Source: an uncultured Lachnospiraceae bacterium
GTDB taxonomy: Bacteria > Bacillota > Clostridia > Lachnospirales > Lachnospiraceae
Assembly: GCA_934402055.1 (NCBI GenBank)
Contig: CAKRTC010000004.1
Coordinates: forward strand, 1-64,000
Length of the DNA: 64,000 nt
Direction: 5' to 3'
This document shows positions 18,257 to 27,800 of the stretch, one piece after another. Within the stretch, counting starts at the first letter, position 1. Each line of letters opens with the position of its first letter. The notes beneath the pieces were generated by a model. The model worked only from the letters and a program-made list of their open reading frames with translations. It searched no databases and had not been told where the DNA came from. The position numbers and the translations under genes were made by a program.

Positions 18257-19118
18257 CGCCGTTTCCTTCCTCGCTCGACTTCTTAAGAAGCTTGGTCTTG
18301 AAGGACCTGACTTCGGCACGATTTATGCGGCTGATAAGCAGGGAATCGAGTGCAGCCTCTTCGCTCACCTTGATAAGCTTGCCTTTATATGCCCAGCTTA
18401 CGCCTCCCGTCTCCTCGGAAACAACTATGGTAATACTGTCTGTTACCTCCGAGATGCCGAGTGCCGCTCTGTGTCTCGTACCGAGATCCTTGCTTATATT
18501 AACATTATCGGAAAGCGGCAGATAGCAGGTTGCCGCAACTATCCTGTTTCCGCGCACTATAACTGCACCGTCATGAAGCGGAGTATTTTTCTCAAAGGTA
18601 TTGATGATAAGACCGGTACTTATAAGTCCGTCGATCTCAATGCCTGTCTTGATATAATCATCAAGCGTCTCATTCTGCTCAATCACAATAAGTGCTCCGG
18701 TCTTGACCTTAGCCATACGAAATACTGCCTTGGACAGCATAGAAGCATACTCCTTGGTCATCATCGTATCGTGCTTATCGGGAGTGATAAGACTGCTGAA
18801 GAAATACTTCGTACTTCCGAGCTGTTCCAAAGCCTTTCTGAGCTCAGGCTGAAATATAACTACCAATGCGATAACCGCAATGGTCGAACACTTTTCGATG
18901 ATCCAGAGTATTGTATTAAGCTTTAATATAAATGCCATAAATGTGAATAAGAGTATGACAAAAATACCTTTGAGCAAAGCAAAGGCTCTTGTCTGCATTA
19001 TCCAGTTAAGCACTTGGTAAACAATAAAGGTGATGATGATTATCTCAAGACAATTTCCGAAGGAAAATCTCGGAAGCAGGGACATCCACCCCTTTAAAGT
19101 ACTCAGGAAACCCGTCAA
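18246..19118 (-). CDS. cdaA: Diadenylate cyclase CdaA (DisA_N domain)
   Basis: CdaA makes c-di-AMP from two ATP at the cytoplasmic membrane. The 290-residue protein has three N-terminal membrane helices (within about residues 20-95) and a DAC domain carrying both signature motifs, Asp-Gly-Ala in LHDGAVIVRG and Arg-His-Arg in GTRHRAALG. Gene order is unknown membrane protein - cdaA - cdaR, all minus strand. c-di-AMP controls osmolyte transport and wall homeostasis in Firmicutes, which fits the neighbouring wall-related genes. Confidence 0.96.
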   Translation of the reverse strand: MTGFLSTLKGWMSLLPRFSFGNCLEIIIITFIVYQVLNWIMQTRAFALLKGIFVILLFTFMAFILKLNTILWIIEKCSTIAVIALVVIFQPELRKALEQLGSTKYFFSSLITPDKHDTMMTKEYASMLSKAVFRMAKVKTGALIVIEQNETLDDYIKTGIEIDGLISTGLIINTFEKNTPLHDGAVIVRGNRIVAATCYLPLSDNVNISKDLGTRHRAALGISEVTDSITIVVSEETGGVSWAYKGKLIKVSEEAALDSLLISRINRAEVRSFKTKLLKKSSEEGNGDEK

Positions 19119-19153
19119 TTTAATACACCCCTGAAATGATTAAAAAAATATAT

Positions 19154-20047
19154 TTATCTGTTGTTCCTGTAAGGCTTGACCTTAGGAACTGCTTTTACAT
19201 AGTAATAATAATCGTCATCCTCGTAGCTCAAGGTCTCCGTTCCGGAATAGTCCACACAATAGAAAACCTGAACATACAGAAATGACAGCAGGTATGAAAT
19301 AATAATACCTATAATATCGGCTATTATCGAAGTCTCACCCAAAACAGCACCGCCCGTTATCATAAGTACCGCCAATATACCGGTACCTATCGATATAGAC
19401 AAGAGCCTGCTGTTGTTTATGCTTGAGTTGCTGATAGTGTTCACGACAACAATACATAAAACAAAGGCAATGAGTGTTATGAGCATGTACTTGTCGGTAA
19501 GAACCTCTCCGGCAATACTTGTCATCTGAGCCGAACCCGCAGCCGAGCTTGTCACAGCCTCGGCATTGACAGCAAAAAAATGTATGAACTGCCATGCAAT
19601 TACTCCGACAGCAGCCGGAATTGCAGAATATATCCCGATTGAAAGTCCCAGGACGACCGGCAGCAAAAACGGTATCTTAAGAGCGAAGGCAAGCGGAACG
19701 AGAGATATTATAATACCCGTTCCCGGCTTATAGCCGTAATAGAGCAGAAAAACGATAATGGCATAGCAGGTAAATGCAGCTGCCATGATAGGCGATACGG
19801 CGAACATATTAAATGCCGTAAATGCTCCGGATATAAATGAGATAGCTCCCCATGGCAACAGACCGCATACGACAGATGCTGCAAGTATGACCGCAGGATT
19901 GGACAGCATCGGATAATATCCGATACCTTTTTCAATAACAATGAGCATCATAAAAGCAAGAAGCACCTTGAAAACCGGTCTCAAAAATGCTCCGTATCTT
20001 GCATATACCGCTCTGAATGTATCTCTTAATACCAGCAGATTATTCAA
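19154..20047 (-). CDS. Unknown polytopic membrane protein next to cdaA
   Basis: I do not recognise a family. The 297-residue protein has about eight hydrophobic helices and a short cytoplasmic C-terminus that is strikingly Tyr/Asp-rich (SYEDDDYYYYV) and then Lys/Pro/Arg-rich. It ends 35 bases before the cdaA start, is transcribed in the same direction and follows another unknown membrane gene by 14 bases, so all three are probably one operon. A regulatory or transport role coupled to c-di-AMP is inference only. Confidence 0.7.
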   Translation of the reverse strand: MNNLLVLRDTFRAVYARYGAFLRPVFKVLLAFMMLIVIEKGIGYYPMLSNPAVILAASVVCGLLPWGAISFISGAFTAFNMFAVSPIMAAAFTCYAIIVFLLYYGYKPGTGIIISLVPLAFALKIPFLLPVVLGLSIGIYSAIPAAVGVIAWQFIHFFAVNAEAVTSSAAGSAQMTSIAGEVLTDKYMLITLIAFVLCIVVVNTISNSSINNSRLLSISIGTGILAVLMITGGAVLGETSIIADIIGIIISYLLSFLYVQVFYCVDYSGTETLSYEDDDYYYYVKAVPKVKPYRNNR

Positions 20048-20061
20048 ATTAATCCGTCCTT

Positions 20062-20451
20062 TTATTCGTTATAATGAAATCTCTTGGCAAGACGCTTGAG
20101 CATTGAATTAAAATAGAGCATGCCCCTCTGCGCTTTTTTATATTTTCTTCTGTATATATATGCCGAAAGCATCATATACAGGATAAGTCCCACCAGATAA
20201 ATGATGACATAGCCTCGCAATGCCCCCATTATTCCCGACAGGTTTACATTATAGAATATGATATCGGCATCCAGAAGTATGATCATTGTAAATATCAGCA
20301 GCATCCCTACTGTATAACGCAAGGCAGACTGCATCAGATGCCAGATTATATAATCATAATCAAAATATTTATTGATGTTGAAGATCTCCTCATTGCGGCT
20401 TTTGTATCTCGCTAAAGCCGTCATGAGACGAACCTTGTCTCTGTTGATCAT
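20062..20451 (-). CDS. Unknown small membrane protein
   Basis: The 129-residue protein starts with about 30 charged residues, then has two strong hydrophobic helices (about 44-65 and 77-97) and a basic C-terminus (RRKYKKAQRG and following). No family is recognised. It is the first gene of the probable unit with the eight-helix protein, cdaA and cdaR. Its start lies 11 bases upstream of a strong hairpin that ends the guaB gene region. Confidence 0.65.
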   Translation of the reverse strand: MINRDKVRLMTALARYKSRNEEIFNINKYFDYDYIIWHLMQSALRYTVGMLLIFTMIILLDADIIFYNVNLSGIMGALRGYVIIYLVGLILYMMLSAYIYRRKYKKAQRGMLYFNSMLKRLAKRFHYNE

Positions 20452-20472
20452 ATAAATGTCGTTCCTATGATA

Positions 20473-20502
20473 TTCAGCGGCAGAAAAACTCCTGCCGCTG
20501 AA
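20473..20502 (-). terminator. Perfect hairpin after guaB
   Basis: TTCAGCGGCAG and CTGCCGCTGAA form an 11-bp perfect stem 14 bases past the guaB stop. The minus-strand loop carries the T-run (GAGTTTTT) instead of the 3' flank, so termination is plausible but not textbook. Confidence 0.5.
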
Positions 20503-20515
20503 ATGAATTACACGA

Positions 20516-22033
20516 TCAGTTATTGCTTACGCTCATTCCTGCGGTGGTATGAAGAGTAACGTCATGATATCCGCCCTCTACGATACTTGTAGCAGATACG
20601 ACTGTAAGCTTGGCATTCTTCTGGAGATCAGGGATATTGATAACTCCGCAGTTGCACATTGTTGACTTAACCTTGTAGAGTGACTTCTCAACGTTGTCGT
20701 GAAGTGAACCCGCATAAGCTACATATGAGTCAACACCCTCCTCGAAAGCAAGTGAGTTCTTGCCGCCGAGATCATATCTCTGCCAGTTTCTTGCTCTGTT
20801 TGAGCCTTCGCCCCAATACTCCTTAACATACTGTCCGTTAACAATGAGCTTGTTTGTCGGTGACTCGTCAAATCTTGCGAAGTATCTTCCGAGCATAAGG
20901 AAGTCTGCTCCCATAGCAAGTGCAAGTGTCATATGATAATCATGTACGATACCGCCGTCAGAGCAGATCGGAACATAGATTCCTGTCTCCTCAAAGTATC
21001 TGTCTCTCTCTGCCGCAACATCGATAAGTGCTGTTGCCTGTCCGCGTCCGATACCCTTGGTCTCTCTGGTGATGCAGATAGAACCTCCGCCGATACCTAC
21101 CTTAACAAAGTCGGCACCTGCTTCGGCAAGGAATCTGAAGCCTTCCGCATCGACAACGTTGCCGGCACCGATCTTAACGGAATCACCGTACTCGGCACGA
21201 ACATAATCTATAACTCTCTTCTGCCAGATGCTGTATCCCTCTGATGAATCGATGCAAAGTACATCTGCGCCTGCATCAACAAGAGCCGGAATTCTCTCTC
21301 TGAAATCTCTTGAGTTGATACCTGCTCCCACGATATAACGCTTCTCGCTGTCCATCATGCTGAGCGGATACTCCTTATGCTCTGCATAGTCCTTACGGAA
21401 TACGAAATACATAAGATTATCATTGTCATCAACTATAGGAAGTGAGTTGAGCTTGTTGTCCCAGATTATATCGTTGGCTTCCTTAAGAGTTGTATTTGCC
21501 TTGGCTGTAACAAGCTTGGCTCTCGGAGTCATAAACTCTGATACCTTTGTGTCGAGAGACATACGTGTTACACGATAATCACGGCTTGATACGATACCGA
21601 TAAGCTTACCGTTCGGCTGAGCATTCTCTGTGATGGCAACTGTTGAGAAGCCTGTATTCTCCTTGAGCTCAAGAACATCTCTCAGAGTGTTGTCAGGTGT
21701 AAGATTTGCCTTACTTACAACAAATCCTGCCTTTCTCTTCTTGACCTTTCTTACCATCTCTGCCTCATCCTCTACAGACTGAGATCCGTAGATAAATGAT
21801 ACTCCGCCCTCTCTTGCAAGCGCTACCGCAAGATTATTGTCGGATACAGACTGCATGATAGCTGAAACAAGCGGAATATTAAGCTTGATTGGGCACTCCT
21901 CAACGCCCTTCTTATACTTAACAAGCGGTGTCTCAAGTGTTACCTTGTCAGGAATACACTCCTCTGATGTATAGCCCGGCACCAATAAATATTCACTGAA
22001 TGTTCTTGAAGGTTCCTCGTAATAAAACGCCAT
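20516..22033 (-). CDS. guaB: IMP dehydrogenase
   Basis: GuaB oxidises IMP to XMP with NAD+, the first committed step to GMP. The 505-residue protein has the TIM-barrel catalytic domain interrupted by two CBS domains (about residues 105-230). The active-site Cys is in GGGSICITRE (near residue 320); the family usually reads SxCTT, here CIT. The flap and Gly-rich phosphate-binding loops follow. I start at the ATG 22031..22033 because GAGGAG lies seven bases upstream; an in-frame codon ten residues earlier lacks an RBS. It has its own promoter (22115..22143) and lies downstream of the purine genes. Confidence 0.96.
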   Translation of the reverse strand: MAFYYEEPSRTFSEYLLVPGYTSEECIPDKVTLETPLVKYKKGVEECPIKLNIPLVSAIMQSVSDNNLAVALAREGGVSFIYGSQSVEDEAEMVRKVKKRKAGFVVSKANLTPDNTLRDVLELKENTGFSTVAITENAQPNGKLIGIVSSRDYRVTRMSLDTKVSEFMTPRAKLVTAKANTTLKEANDIIWDNKLNSLPIVDDNDNLMYFVFRKDYAEHKEYPLSMMDSEKRYIVGAGINSRDFRERIPALVDAGADVLCIDSSEGYSIWQKRVIDYVRAEYGDSVKIGAGNVVDAEGFRFLAEAGADFVKVGIGGGSICITRETKGIGRGQATALIDVAAERDRYFEETGIYVPICSDGGIVHDYHMTLALAMGADFLMLGRYFARFDESPTNKLIVNGQYVKEYWGEGSNRARNWQRYDLGGKNSLAFEEGVDSYVAYAGSLHDNVEKSLYKVKSTMCNCGVINIPDLQKNAKLTVVSATSIVEGGYHDVTLHTTAGMSVSNN

Positions 22034-22114
22034 CGTAGCTCCTCTCAAAATCCTGTCCGTCATATAGACGTTTATTGAAATAAATTTAGAAAAAGTTGTC
22101 GATTATTAACGGAT

Positions 22115-22143
22115 ATTTTAGCATAGTTCATCCGTGTTTTGAA
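22115..22143 (-). promoter_or_regulatory. Promoter of guaB
   Basis: On the minus strand TTCAAA (22138..22143), a 17-base spacer and TAAAAT (22115..22120). It lies in the 119-base gap between the TSCPD gene and guaB. Confidence 0.5.
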
Positions 22144-22152
22144 GTAAATTTG

Positions 22153-22410
22153 TCAGATCTCTCCCTGCTCGGCAAGTCTCACAGCCTTTGCAAGCTGATC
22201 CGCACATGAAGTATTCTTGTAGCCGCAGGTATTTCCCGCAAGCTTGGACTCTATGTAATCAACGCTCATGCCGTCAAGCAGGGTCGCAATAGCCTTAAGG
22301 TTGCCGTTGCATCCGCCTGTAAATTTAATATTGTAAACCTTATCCCCTTCGGTGTCGAAGTCAATGAGCATTGAACAGACACCCTTTGTTTTATACTGAT
22401 GATGTGACAT
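22153..22410 (-). CDS. TSCPD domain protein (TIGR03905 family)
   Basis: The 85-residue protein matches the small TSCPD family: it opens YKTKGVCS, has the NIKFTGGCNGNLKA segment and the C-terminal CGYKNTSCADQLA from which the fold is named, all related to the C-terminal region of B12-dependent ribonucleotide reductase. The conserved cysteines (CS, GGC, TCG, SC) may bind metal. Function is unknown. The start ATG (22408..22410) has GGAAGGGGA seven bases upstream. A highly structured 216-base leader separates it from purL. Confidence 0.85.
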   Translation of the reverse strand: MSHHQYKTKGVCSMLIDFDTEGDKVYNIKFTGGCNGNLKAIATLLDGMSVDYIESKLAGNTCGYKNTSCADQLAKAVRLAEQGEI

Positions 22411-22454
22411 ATGTGCTTCCCCTTCCAAACTTAACTTACATCACAAAATACTTT

Positions 22455-22606
22455 CGGTCTGTGCCTGATAACCGGCACCCGAGCCGCATAAGACAGTTTA
22501 CTCTGTCCTTTAGACAGCTGTCTTGATTTTATCTTGCCACAGCTTAAGGAAAATGCTCCGCCTGCCTGCTTCAAGCCGACAAACAGGCTTTCCCTAAAAG
22601 CTGCGG
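22455..22606 (-). ncRNA. Structured leader / possible cis-regulatory RNA upstream of the TSCPD gene
   Basis: Three consecutive stem-loops can be drawn by eye. A large one has the outer stem CCACAGCTT/AAGCTGCGG (22537..22606) with inner stems. A second is AAGACAG/CTGTCTT (22490..22524) with an inner CTGTC/GACAG. The third is CGG-GTGCC/GGCAC-CCG (22455..22486). The region sits between the purL stop and the TSCPD start. I recognise no purine, cobalamin, T-box or ykkC consensus. It could also be the purL 3' terminator region. Confidence 0.35.
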
Positions 22607-22644
22607 TCTAAGGATATGCCTAAACACATCCATTTAAATTATCT

Positions 22645-25600
22645 TCAGATATCACCCTTAAAATATCTTACAGCCGAACGGAACATGCCGATATCGTACT
22701 TGCCCGGTACATTCTTATAGAGTCCGTCTCCTATACGCTCCGAGTGTCCCATCTTACCGAATACCCTTCCGTCAGGTGAAGTGATTCCCTCGATAGCGTA
22801 CATCGAATCGTTCGGATTGAAATGAACATCCGATGTCGGTACTCCGTCAAAGTCAACGTACTGGCTGACTATCTGTCCGTTATCCTTAAGCTGCTTTATA
22901 AGCTCCTCGCTTGCGATGAACTTACCCTCTCCGTGTGAGATGGCAACATTGTAAATGTCTCCGACCCCGGTCTCCTTAAGCCACGGTGACTTGTCCGAAG
23001 CTATCCTTGTACGAACTATGCGTGACTGATGACGTCCGATAGTGTTGAAGGTAAGTGTCGGGCAGCTCTCATCCGTATCTATTATCTTGCCGTAAGGAAC
23101 AAGTCCGAGCTTGATAAGTGCCTGGAATCCGTTACAGATACCGCACATAAGTCCGCCTCTTGCATCAAGCATATCTCCTACTGCATCCTTGATAAGTCCG
23201 TTTCTGAAGAAAGAAGTAATGAACTTACCGCTTCCGTCAGGCTCGTCTCCGCCTGAGAAGCCTCCCGGGATAAAGATCATCTGTGATTCCTTTATCTTAG
23301 CTGCAAACTCCTCTACACTCTCTGCAACAGCTTCCGCAGTAAGGTTCTTGATAACAAAGATCTCAGCCTCGGCACCTGAATCATTTACAAGCTTAGCCGA
23401 ATCATACTCGCAGTTGTTGCCCGGGAATACCGGAATAAGCACCTTAGGCTTGGCTGTTACTATAACAGGCTTAACGATCTCCTTGGCGTTATATGTAAAT
23501 GCCTCGTAATGCTTGTCTCCCTGGTCGATATTGCAGGAGAATACGCTCTCAAGCTTGGACTCGTATACATTAAGGAGTTCCTTAAGCTCTATGCTCTCTG
23601 CTCCGAGACTTATCTTAGCCTCGGCACAGGTCTCTCCGACTGTGATCACATCATAATCGGCTGTAGACTCAGCTCCTCCCTCTGCCATCTCAAGCAGGAA
23701 GGTATTGTATCTCTTAGCAAAAATGTCGTTAACTCCGAGTCCGTCATCAAACTTAAATCCGATATCGTTACCGAAGGACATCTTCATTACAGCCTCTGCT
23801 ATACCGCCGATGCCCGGTGTATATGCTGCATCTGCCTTGCCGCTTCTCAAAAGCTTTGTAACAAGATCAAATACCTTGATAAGTGACTCACTGTTCGGAA
23901 GTCCGTCAGCATTAAGCTTAGGCGAGATACGAATAAGCTTGTGTCCGGCACCCTTAAACTCAGGAGATACTATATCCTTGGTCTTCTGTGTAGTAACAGC
24001 AAAGGAAACAAGTGTCGGCGGTACATGAATATGCTCAAAGGTACCTGACATGGAATCCTTACCGCCTATTGCGGCACAGCCGAACTCCATCTGTGCTCTG
24101 AAGGCTCCGAGCAGTGCTGCAAAAGGCTTGCCCCATTTCTCCGGATCCTTGCCAAGCTTCTCAAAGTACTCCTGGAAAGTAAGATAAATATCCTTAAACT
24201 CCGCACCTGTAGCAATAAGCTTACAGATAGAGTCAGTTACCGCATAATAAGCACCGAAATAAGGACTCTGCTCTGTGATAAACGGATCATAGCCCCATGA
24301 CATCAGTGAGCAGTCATCCGTATGCTTCTTTTCGACAGAAATCTTGTTGACCATTGCCTGTATCGGAGTAAGCTGGTTCTTGCCTCCGAAAGGCATAAGC
24401 ACGGTTCCTGCACCGATCGTCGAGTCAAATCTCTCCGAAAGTCCTCTCTTGGAGCAGCAGTTAAGATCCGACGCAAGAGCCTTGAGCTCTGTAAGGAAGT
24501 CTCCGCTCTTTTCCTGCTCACTTACCAAAGGTGCTCCGGAATGAACAGTTATATGCTTAGCTGCTCCGTTTGTATCAAGGAAGGCACGGCTTACGTCAAC
24601 TATCTTCTTGCCGTTCCAGCTCATGGTAAGTCTCGGATCAGCCTTGACTACCGCAACCTTGCAGGCCTGAAGGTTCTCTGATGCAGCGATCTGCATGAAT
24701 CTGTCTACATCCTTTGCCTCTACGACAACAGCCATACGCTCCTGAGACTCACTGATTGCAAGCTCTGTACCATCAAGACCCTCATACTTCTTAGGAACCG
24801 CATTGAGATCTATATCCAGACCGTCTGCAAGCTCTCCGATAGCAACGGATACACCGCCCGCACCAAAGTCATTGCAGCGCTTTATAAGTCTTGATGCCTC
24901 TTCATTACGGAAAAGTCTCTGAAGCTTTCTCTCCTCCGGAGCATTACCCTTTTGAACCTCGGCACCGCAGTTCTCTACGGAATGCAGGTTATGTGCCTTT
25001 GAAGATCCTGTTGCACCGCCGATACCGTCACGTCCTGTGCTTCCTCCGAGATAGATTACAACATCACCTGCTTCAGGTCTCTCACGACGTACATTTACGG
25101 CAGGAGTGGCAGCTATAACGGCACCGATCTCCATACGCTTTGCGGCGTAGCCCGGATGATAGATCTCATCTACCATGCCTGTTGCAAGTCCGATCTGGTT
25201 GCCGTAGGAGGAATATCCGTTTGCAGCTGTCGTAACTATCTTACGCTGCGGAAGCTTGCCCTCTATAGTCTCGCTTACAGGCTTAAGCGGATCTGCCGCA
25301 CCTGTTACACGCATAGCGGCATATACATAGGAACGACCCGAAAGCGGATCTCTGATCGCACCTCCGATACAGGTAGCAGCGCCTCCGAAAGGCTCTATCT
25401 CTGTAGGATGGTTATGCGTCTCATTCTTGAAGAGCAGGAGCCACGGCTCTGTAACACCGTCTACATCAACATTTACCTTAACGGTACATGCATTGATCTC
25501 CTCTGACTCGTCAAGCTTGTCAAGTCTGCCCTCTGACTTAAGCACCTTTGCTGCAAGAGTACCTATATCCATAAGTGTTACCGGCTTTGTGCGTCCGAGT

Positions 25601-26361
25601 GACTTACGGTATTCAAGATACTTGTTATAGCTTGCCTCAAGCAGCTCATCCTCAAATGTTACCTTGTCAATAATTGTATTGAAGGTAGTGTGACGGCAGT
25701 GATCCGACCAGTAGGTATCGATCATCTTGATCTCGGTGATGGTCGGGTCCCTGTGCTCCTCTGTAAAATACTGTCTGCAGAACTCGATATCGTCTATATC
25801 CATAGCAAGTCCGTTGTCTGCTATGAACTTCTCAAGCTCTTCTCTGCCGTACTCTCTGAAGCCGTCAAGAGTCTTGACAGTCTCAGGAATCATATAATCC
25901 ACCTTAAGAGTCTCAGGCAGCTCAAAACTTGCCTCTCTTGCCTCTACAGGGTTGATAACGTATTTCTTAACGGCAGCAATATCATCCTTGCTTAAGTTTC
26001 CGTAGAGTGCATACACCTTGGCTGAACGTATAAGCGGTCTCTCCTTCTGAGAGATGAGCTGAATACACTGTGCTGCAGAATCCGCACGCTGATCAAACTG
26101 TCCCGGCAGATACTCTACCGCAAAGCTTACCGCATCGCTTACATCTATAGACTTGTAAGTCGTATCAACCTGCGGCTCCGAAAATACTGTTCTTACAGCA
26201 TAATCAAACAGCTCGGCGTCAATATTCTCGGCGTCATATCTGTTGAAAATGCGAACATCCGTAAGTCCCTTGATCTCAAGGATATTTCTTGCCTCATTAA
26301 GAAGTGATGCCGCCTCATGGGCAAACTCCTTATGTTTTTCGACAAAGATTCTGAATACCAT
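22645..26361 (-). CDS. purL: Phosphoribosylformylglycinamidine synthase, single-chain PurL
   Basis: PurL converts FGAR to FGAM with glutamine and ATP, step 4 of purine synthesis. The 1238-residue chain fuses a PurS-like N-terminal domain, the synthase core (SDHCRHTTF, ETHNHPTEIEPFGGAATC) and a C-terminal glutaminase domain with nucleophile Cys in GGLMCGICNGFQ and the downstream His in ISHGEGKF. This is the large clostridial form rather than separate PurS/PurQ/PurL. I use the ATG at 26359..26361 (GGAGGG six bases upstream); an ATG two codons earlier abuts the RBS. It is the last purine gene of the cluster, 50 bases after purD. Confidence 0.96.
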   Translation of the reverse strand: MVFRIFVEKHKEFAHEAASLLNEARNILEIKGLTDVRIFNRYDAENIDAELFDYAVRTVFSEPQVDTTYKSIDVSDAVSFAVEYLPGQFDQRADSAAQCIQLISQKERPLIRSAKVYALYGNLSKDDIAAVKKYVINPVEAREASFELPETLKVDYMIPETVKTLDGFREYGREELEKFIADNGLAMDIDDIEFCRQYFTEEHRDPTITEIKMIDTYWSDHCRHTTFNTIIDKVTFEDELLEASYNKYLEYRKSLGRTKPVTLMDIGTLAAKVLKSEGRLDKLDESEEINACTVKVNVDVDGVTEPWLLLFKNETHNHPTEIEPFGGAATCIGGAIRDPLSGRSYVYAAMRVTGAADPLKPVSETIEGKLPQRKIVTTAANGYSSYGNQIGLATGMVDEIYHPGYAAKRMEIGAVIAATPAVNVRRERPEAGDVVIYLGGSTGRDGIGGATGSSKAHNLHSVENCGAEVQKGNAPEERKLQRLFRNEEASRLIKRCNDFGAGGVSVAIGELADGLDIDLNAVPKKYEGLDGTELAISESQERMAVVVEAKDVDRFMQIAASENLQACKVAVVKADPRLTMSWNGKKIVDVSRAFLDTNGAAKHITVHSGAPLVSEQEKSGDFLTELKALASDLNCCSKRGLSERFDSTIGAGTVLMPFGGKNQLTPIQAMVNKISVEKKHTDDCSLMSWGYDPFITEQSPYFGAYYAVTDSICKLIATGAEFKDIYLTFQEYFEKLGKDPEKWGKPFAALLGAFRAQMEFGCAAIGGKDSMSGTFEHIHVPPTLVSFAVTTQKTKDIVSPEFKGAGHKLIRISPKLNADGLPNSESLIKVFDLVTKLLRSGKADAAYTPGIGGIAEAVMKMSFGNDIGFKFDDGLGVNDIFAKRYNTFLLEMAEGGAESTADYDVITVGETCAEAKISLGAESIELKELLNVYESKLESVFSCNIDQGDKHYEAFTYNAKEIVKPVIVTAKPKVLIPVFPGNNCEYDSAKLVNDSGAEAEIFVIKNLTAEAVAESVEEFAAKIKESQMIFIPGGFSGGDEPDGSGKFITSFFRNGLIKDAVGDMLDARGGLMCGICNGFQALIKLGLVPYGKIIDTDESCPTLTFNTIGRHQSRIVRTRIASDKSPWLKETGVGDIYNVAISHGEGKFIASEELIKQLKDNGQIVSQYVDFDGVPTSDVHFNPNDSMYAIEGITSPDGRVFGKMGHSERIGDGLYKNVPGKYDIGMFRSAVRYFKGDI

Positions 26362-26411
26362 GTTCATCCCTCCGGTATCGCTGAATAATTACTGTTTTAT
26401 CAGATAAATGT

Positions 26412-27677
26412 TTATTTTAATGCCTTCAATGCTCTCTGACCGATGTCATGTCTGTAATACTTATTGGCAAAGCCGACCTTGTCTACAAGCTTATAGGCTT
26501 CTTCGACAGCCGTCTTAAGATCATCTGCGACAGCCGTACATCCAAGCACTCTTCCGCCGTTTGTAACAAGCTTTCCGTCCGTTATCTTAGCTCCTGCAAC
26601 ATATACCTTGTCTGCTATCTCGGCAGGAATAGTAAGCTCGAGTCCCTTGTCATAGCTCTTCGGATAACCCTCTGAAGCAGCAATAACGCAGCATGCGCTC
26701 TTATCGCTGAATTCGACCTCGGTCTCGCTTAAGCGTTCCTTTGTAACAGCCTGCATGACTGTAAGCAGATCAGACTTAAGCAGCGGCAATACTACCTGAG
26801 TCTCCGGATCTCCGAAACGGCAGTTGTACTCGATAACCTTAGGTCCGTTCTTGGTAAGCATAAGTCCGAAATAGAGACAGCCCTTGAATGTACGTCCTTC
26901 CTTATTCATAGCCTCTATTGTAGGCAGGAATATAGTCTCCATACACTGCTTTGCGATATCCTCCGTATAATACGGGTTAGGTGCTATGGTTCCCATACCG
27001 CCGGTATTAAGCCCTGTATCTCCGTCTCCTGCTCTCTTGTGATCCATAGATGAGATCATAGGTACTACAGTCTTGCCGTCTGTAAATGAAAGCACCGATA
27101 CCTCCGGTCCCTCAAGGAATTCCTCGATAACAACATGGTCACCGCTGTTTCCGAATACCTTGTTCTGCATCATATCGGTTATTGCGTTGATAGCATCTTG
27201 CTTAGTCTCGGCAATAACAACACCCTTGCCAAGCGCAAGTCCGTCAGCCTTGATAACGAGCGGTATAGGTGCAGTCTCGATATAATCAAGAGCGGCATCT
27301 ATATTGTCAAAGGTCTCATAAGCAGCTGTGGGAATGTTGTACTTCTTCATAAGCTCCTTGGAGAATACCTTTGATCCCTCGATGATGGCTGCATTTGCCT
27401 TAGGTCCGAAGCACGGAATTCCTGCTGCCTCAAGCTTATCTACACATCCGAGCACCAGCGGATCATCAGGAGCAACTATCGCATAGTCTATATCATGAGA
27501 CTTTGCAAACTCCGTTATTTTCTCTATATCCTTGGCTGCGATATCCACACACTCCGCATCTGCTGCAATACCGCCGTTTCCCGGAAGTGCATATATCTTC
27601 TCAACCGTCTTGTTTTCTTTTATCTTTTTAATTATGGCATGTTCGCGTCCGCCGCCGCCGACAACAAGAATCTTCAT
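26412..27677 (-). CDS. purD: Phosphoribosylamine-glycine ligase
   Basis: PurD is the ATP-grasp enzyme joining phosphoribosylamine and glycine to GAR. The 421-residue protein starts with the N-domain nucleotide loop GGGGREHAI, has the ATP-grasp lysine region (VIKADGLALGKGVV), the family motif DHKRAGDGDTGLNTGGMG, and the metal-binding VIEYNCRFGDPETQ. Length is normal. AAAGGG precedes the ATG. It is separated from the AICAR transformylase gene by 158 bases holding two strong hairpins. Confidence 0.97.
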   Translation of the reverse strand: MKILVVGGGGREHAIIKKIKENKTVEKIYALPGNGGIAADAECVDIAAKDIEKITEFAKSHDIDYAIVAPDDPLVLGCVDKLEAAGIPCFGPKANAAIIEGSKVFSKELMKKYNIPTAAYETFDNIDAALDYIETAPIPLVIKADGLALGKGVVIAETKQDAINAITDMMQNKVFGNSGDHVVIEEFLEGPEVSVLSFTDGKTVVPMISSMDHKRAGDGDTGLNTGGMGTIAPNPYYTEDIAKQCMETIFLPTIEAMNKEGRTFKGCLYFGLMLTKNGPKVIEYNCRFGDPETQVVLPLLKSDLLTVMQAVTKERLSETEVEFSDKSACCVIAASEGYPKSYDKGLELTIPAEIADKVYVAGAKITDGKLVTNGGRVLGCTAVADDLKTAVEEAYKLVDKVGFANKYYRHDIGQRALKALK

Positions 27678-27762
27678 CTGTATCCCTTTCTTTAAACGAT
27701 AAATATCTTAGGAAAAGCCGGAGCTTTTCATGATCTTCATATAAAAGTGAGAACATAACACC

Positions 27763-27792
27763 AATAAGCGTCTTTTAATTATGACGCTTATT
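27763..27792 (-). other. Perfect 10-bp hairpin upstream of purD
   Basis: AATAAGCGTC and GACGCTTATT form a perfect stem with a ten-base AT loop. It is in the transcribed gap between the AICAR transformylase gene and purD, so it may attenuate or process the mRNA. Confidence 0.5.
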
Positions 27793-27800
27793 ATGATGTC

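Noticed and set aside
22429..22644. Purine, cobalamin, T-box or guanidine riboswitch upstream of the TSCPD gene
   Set aside because: None of the consensus cores (for example AGGGTGGNACC of T-boxes) is present, so only an unnamed structured leader is reported.
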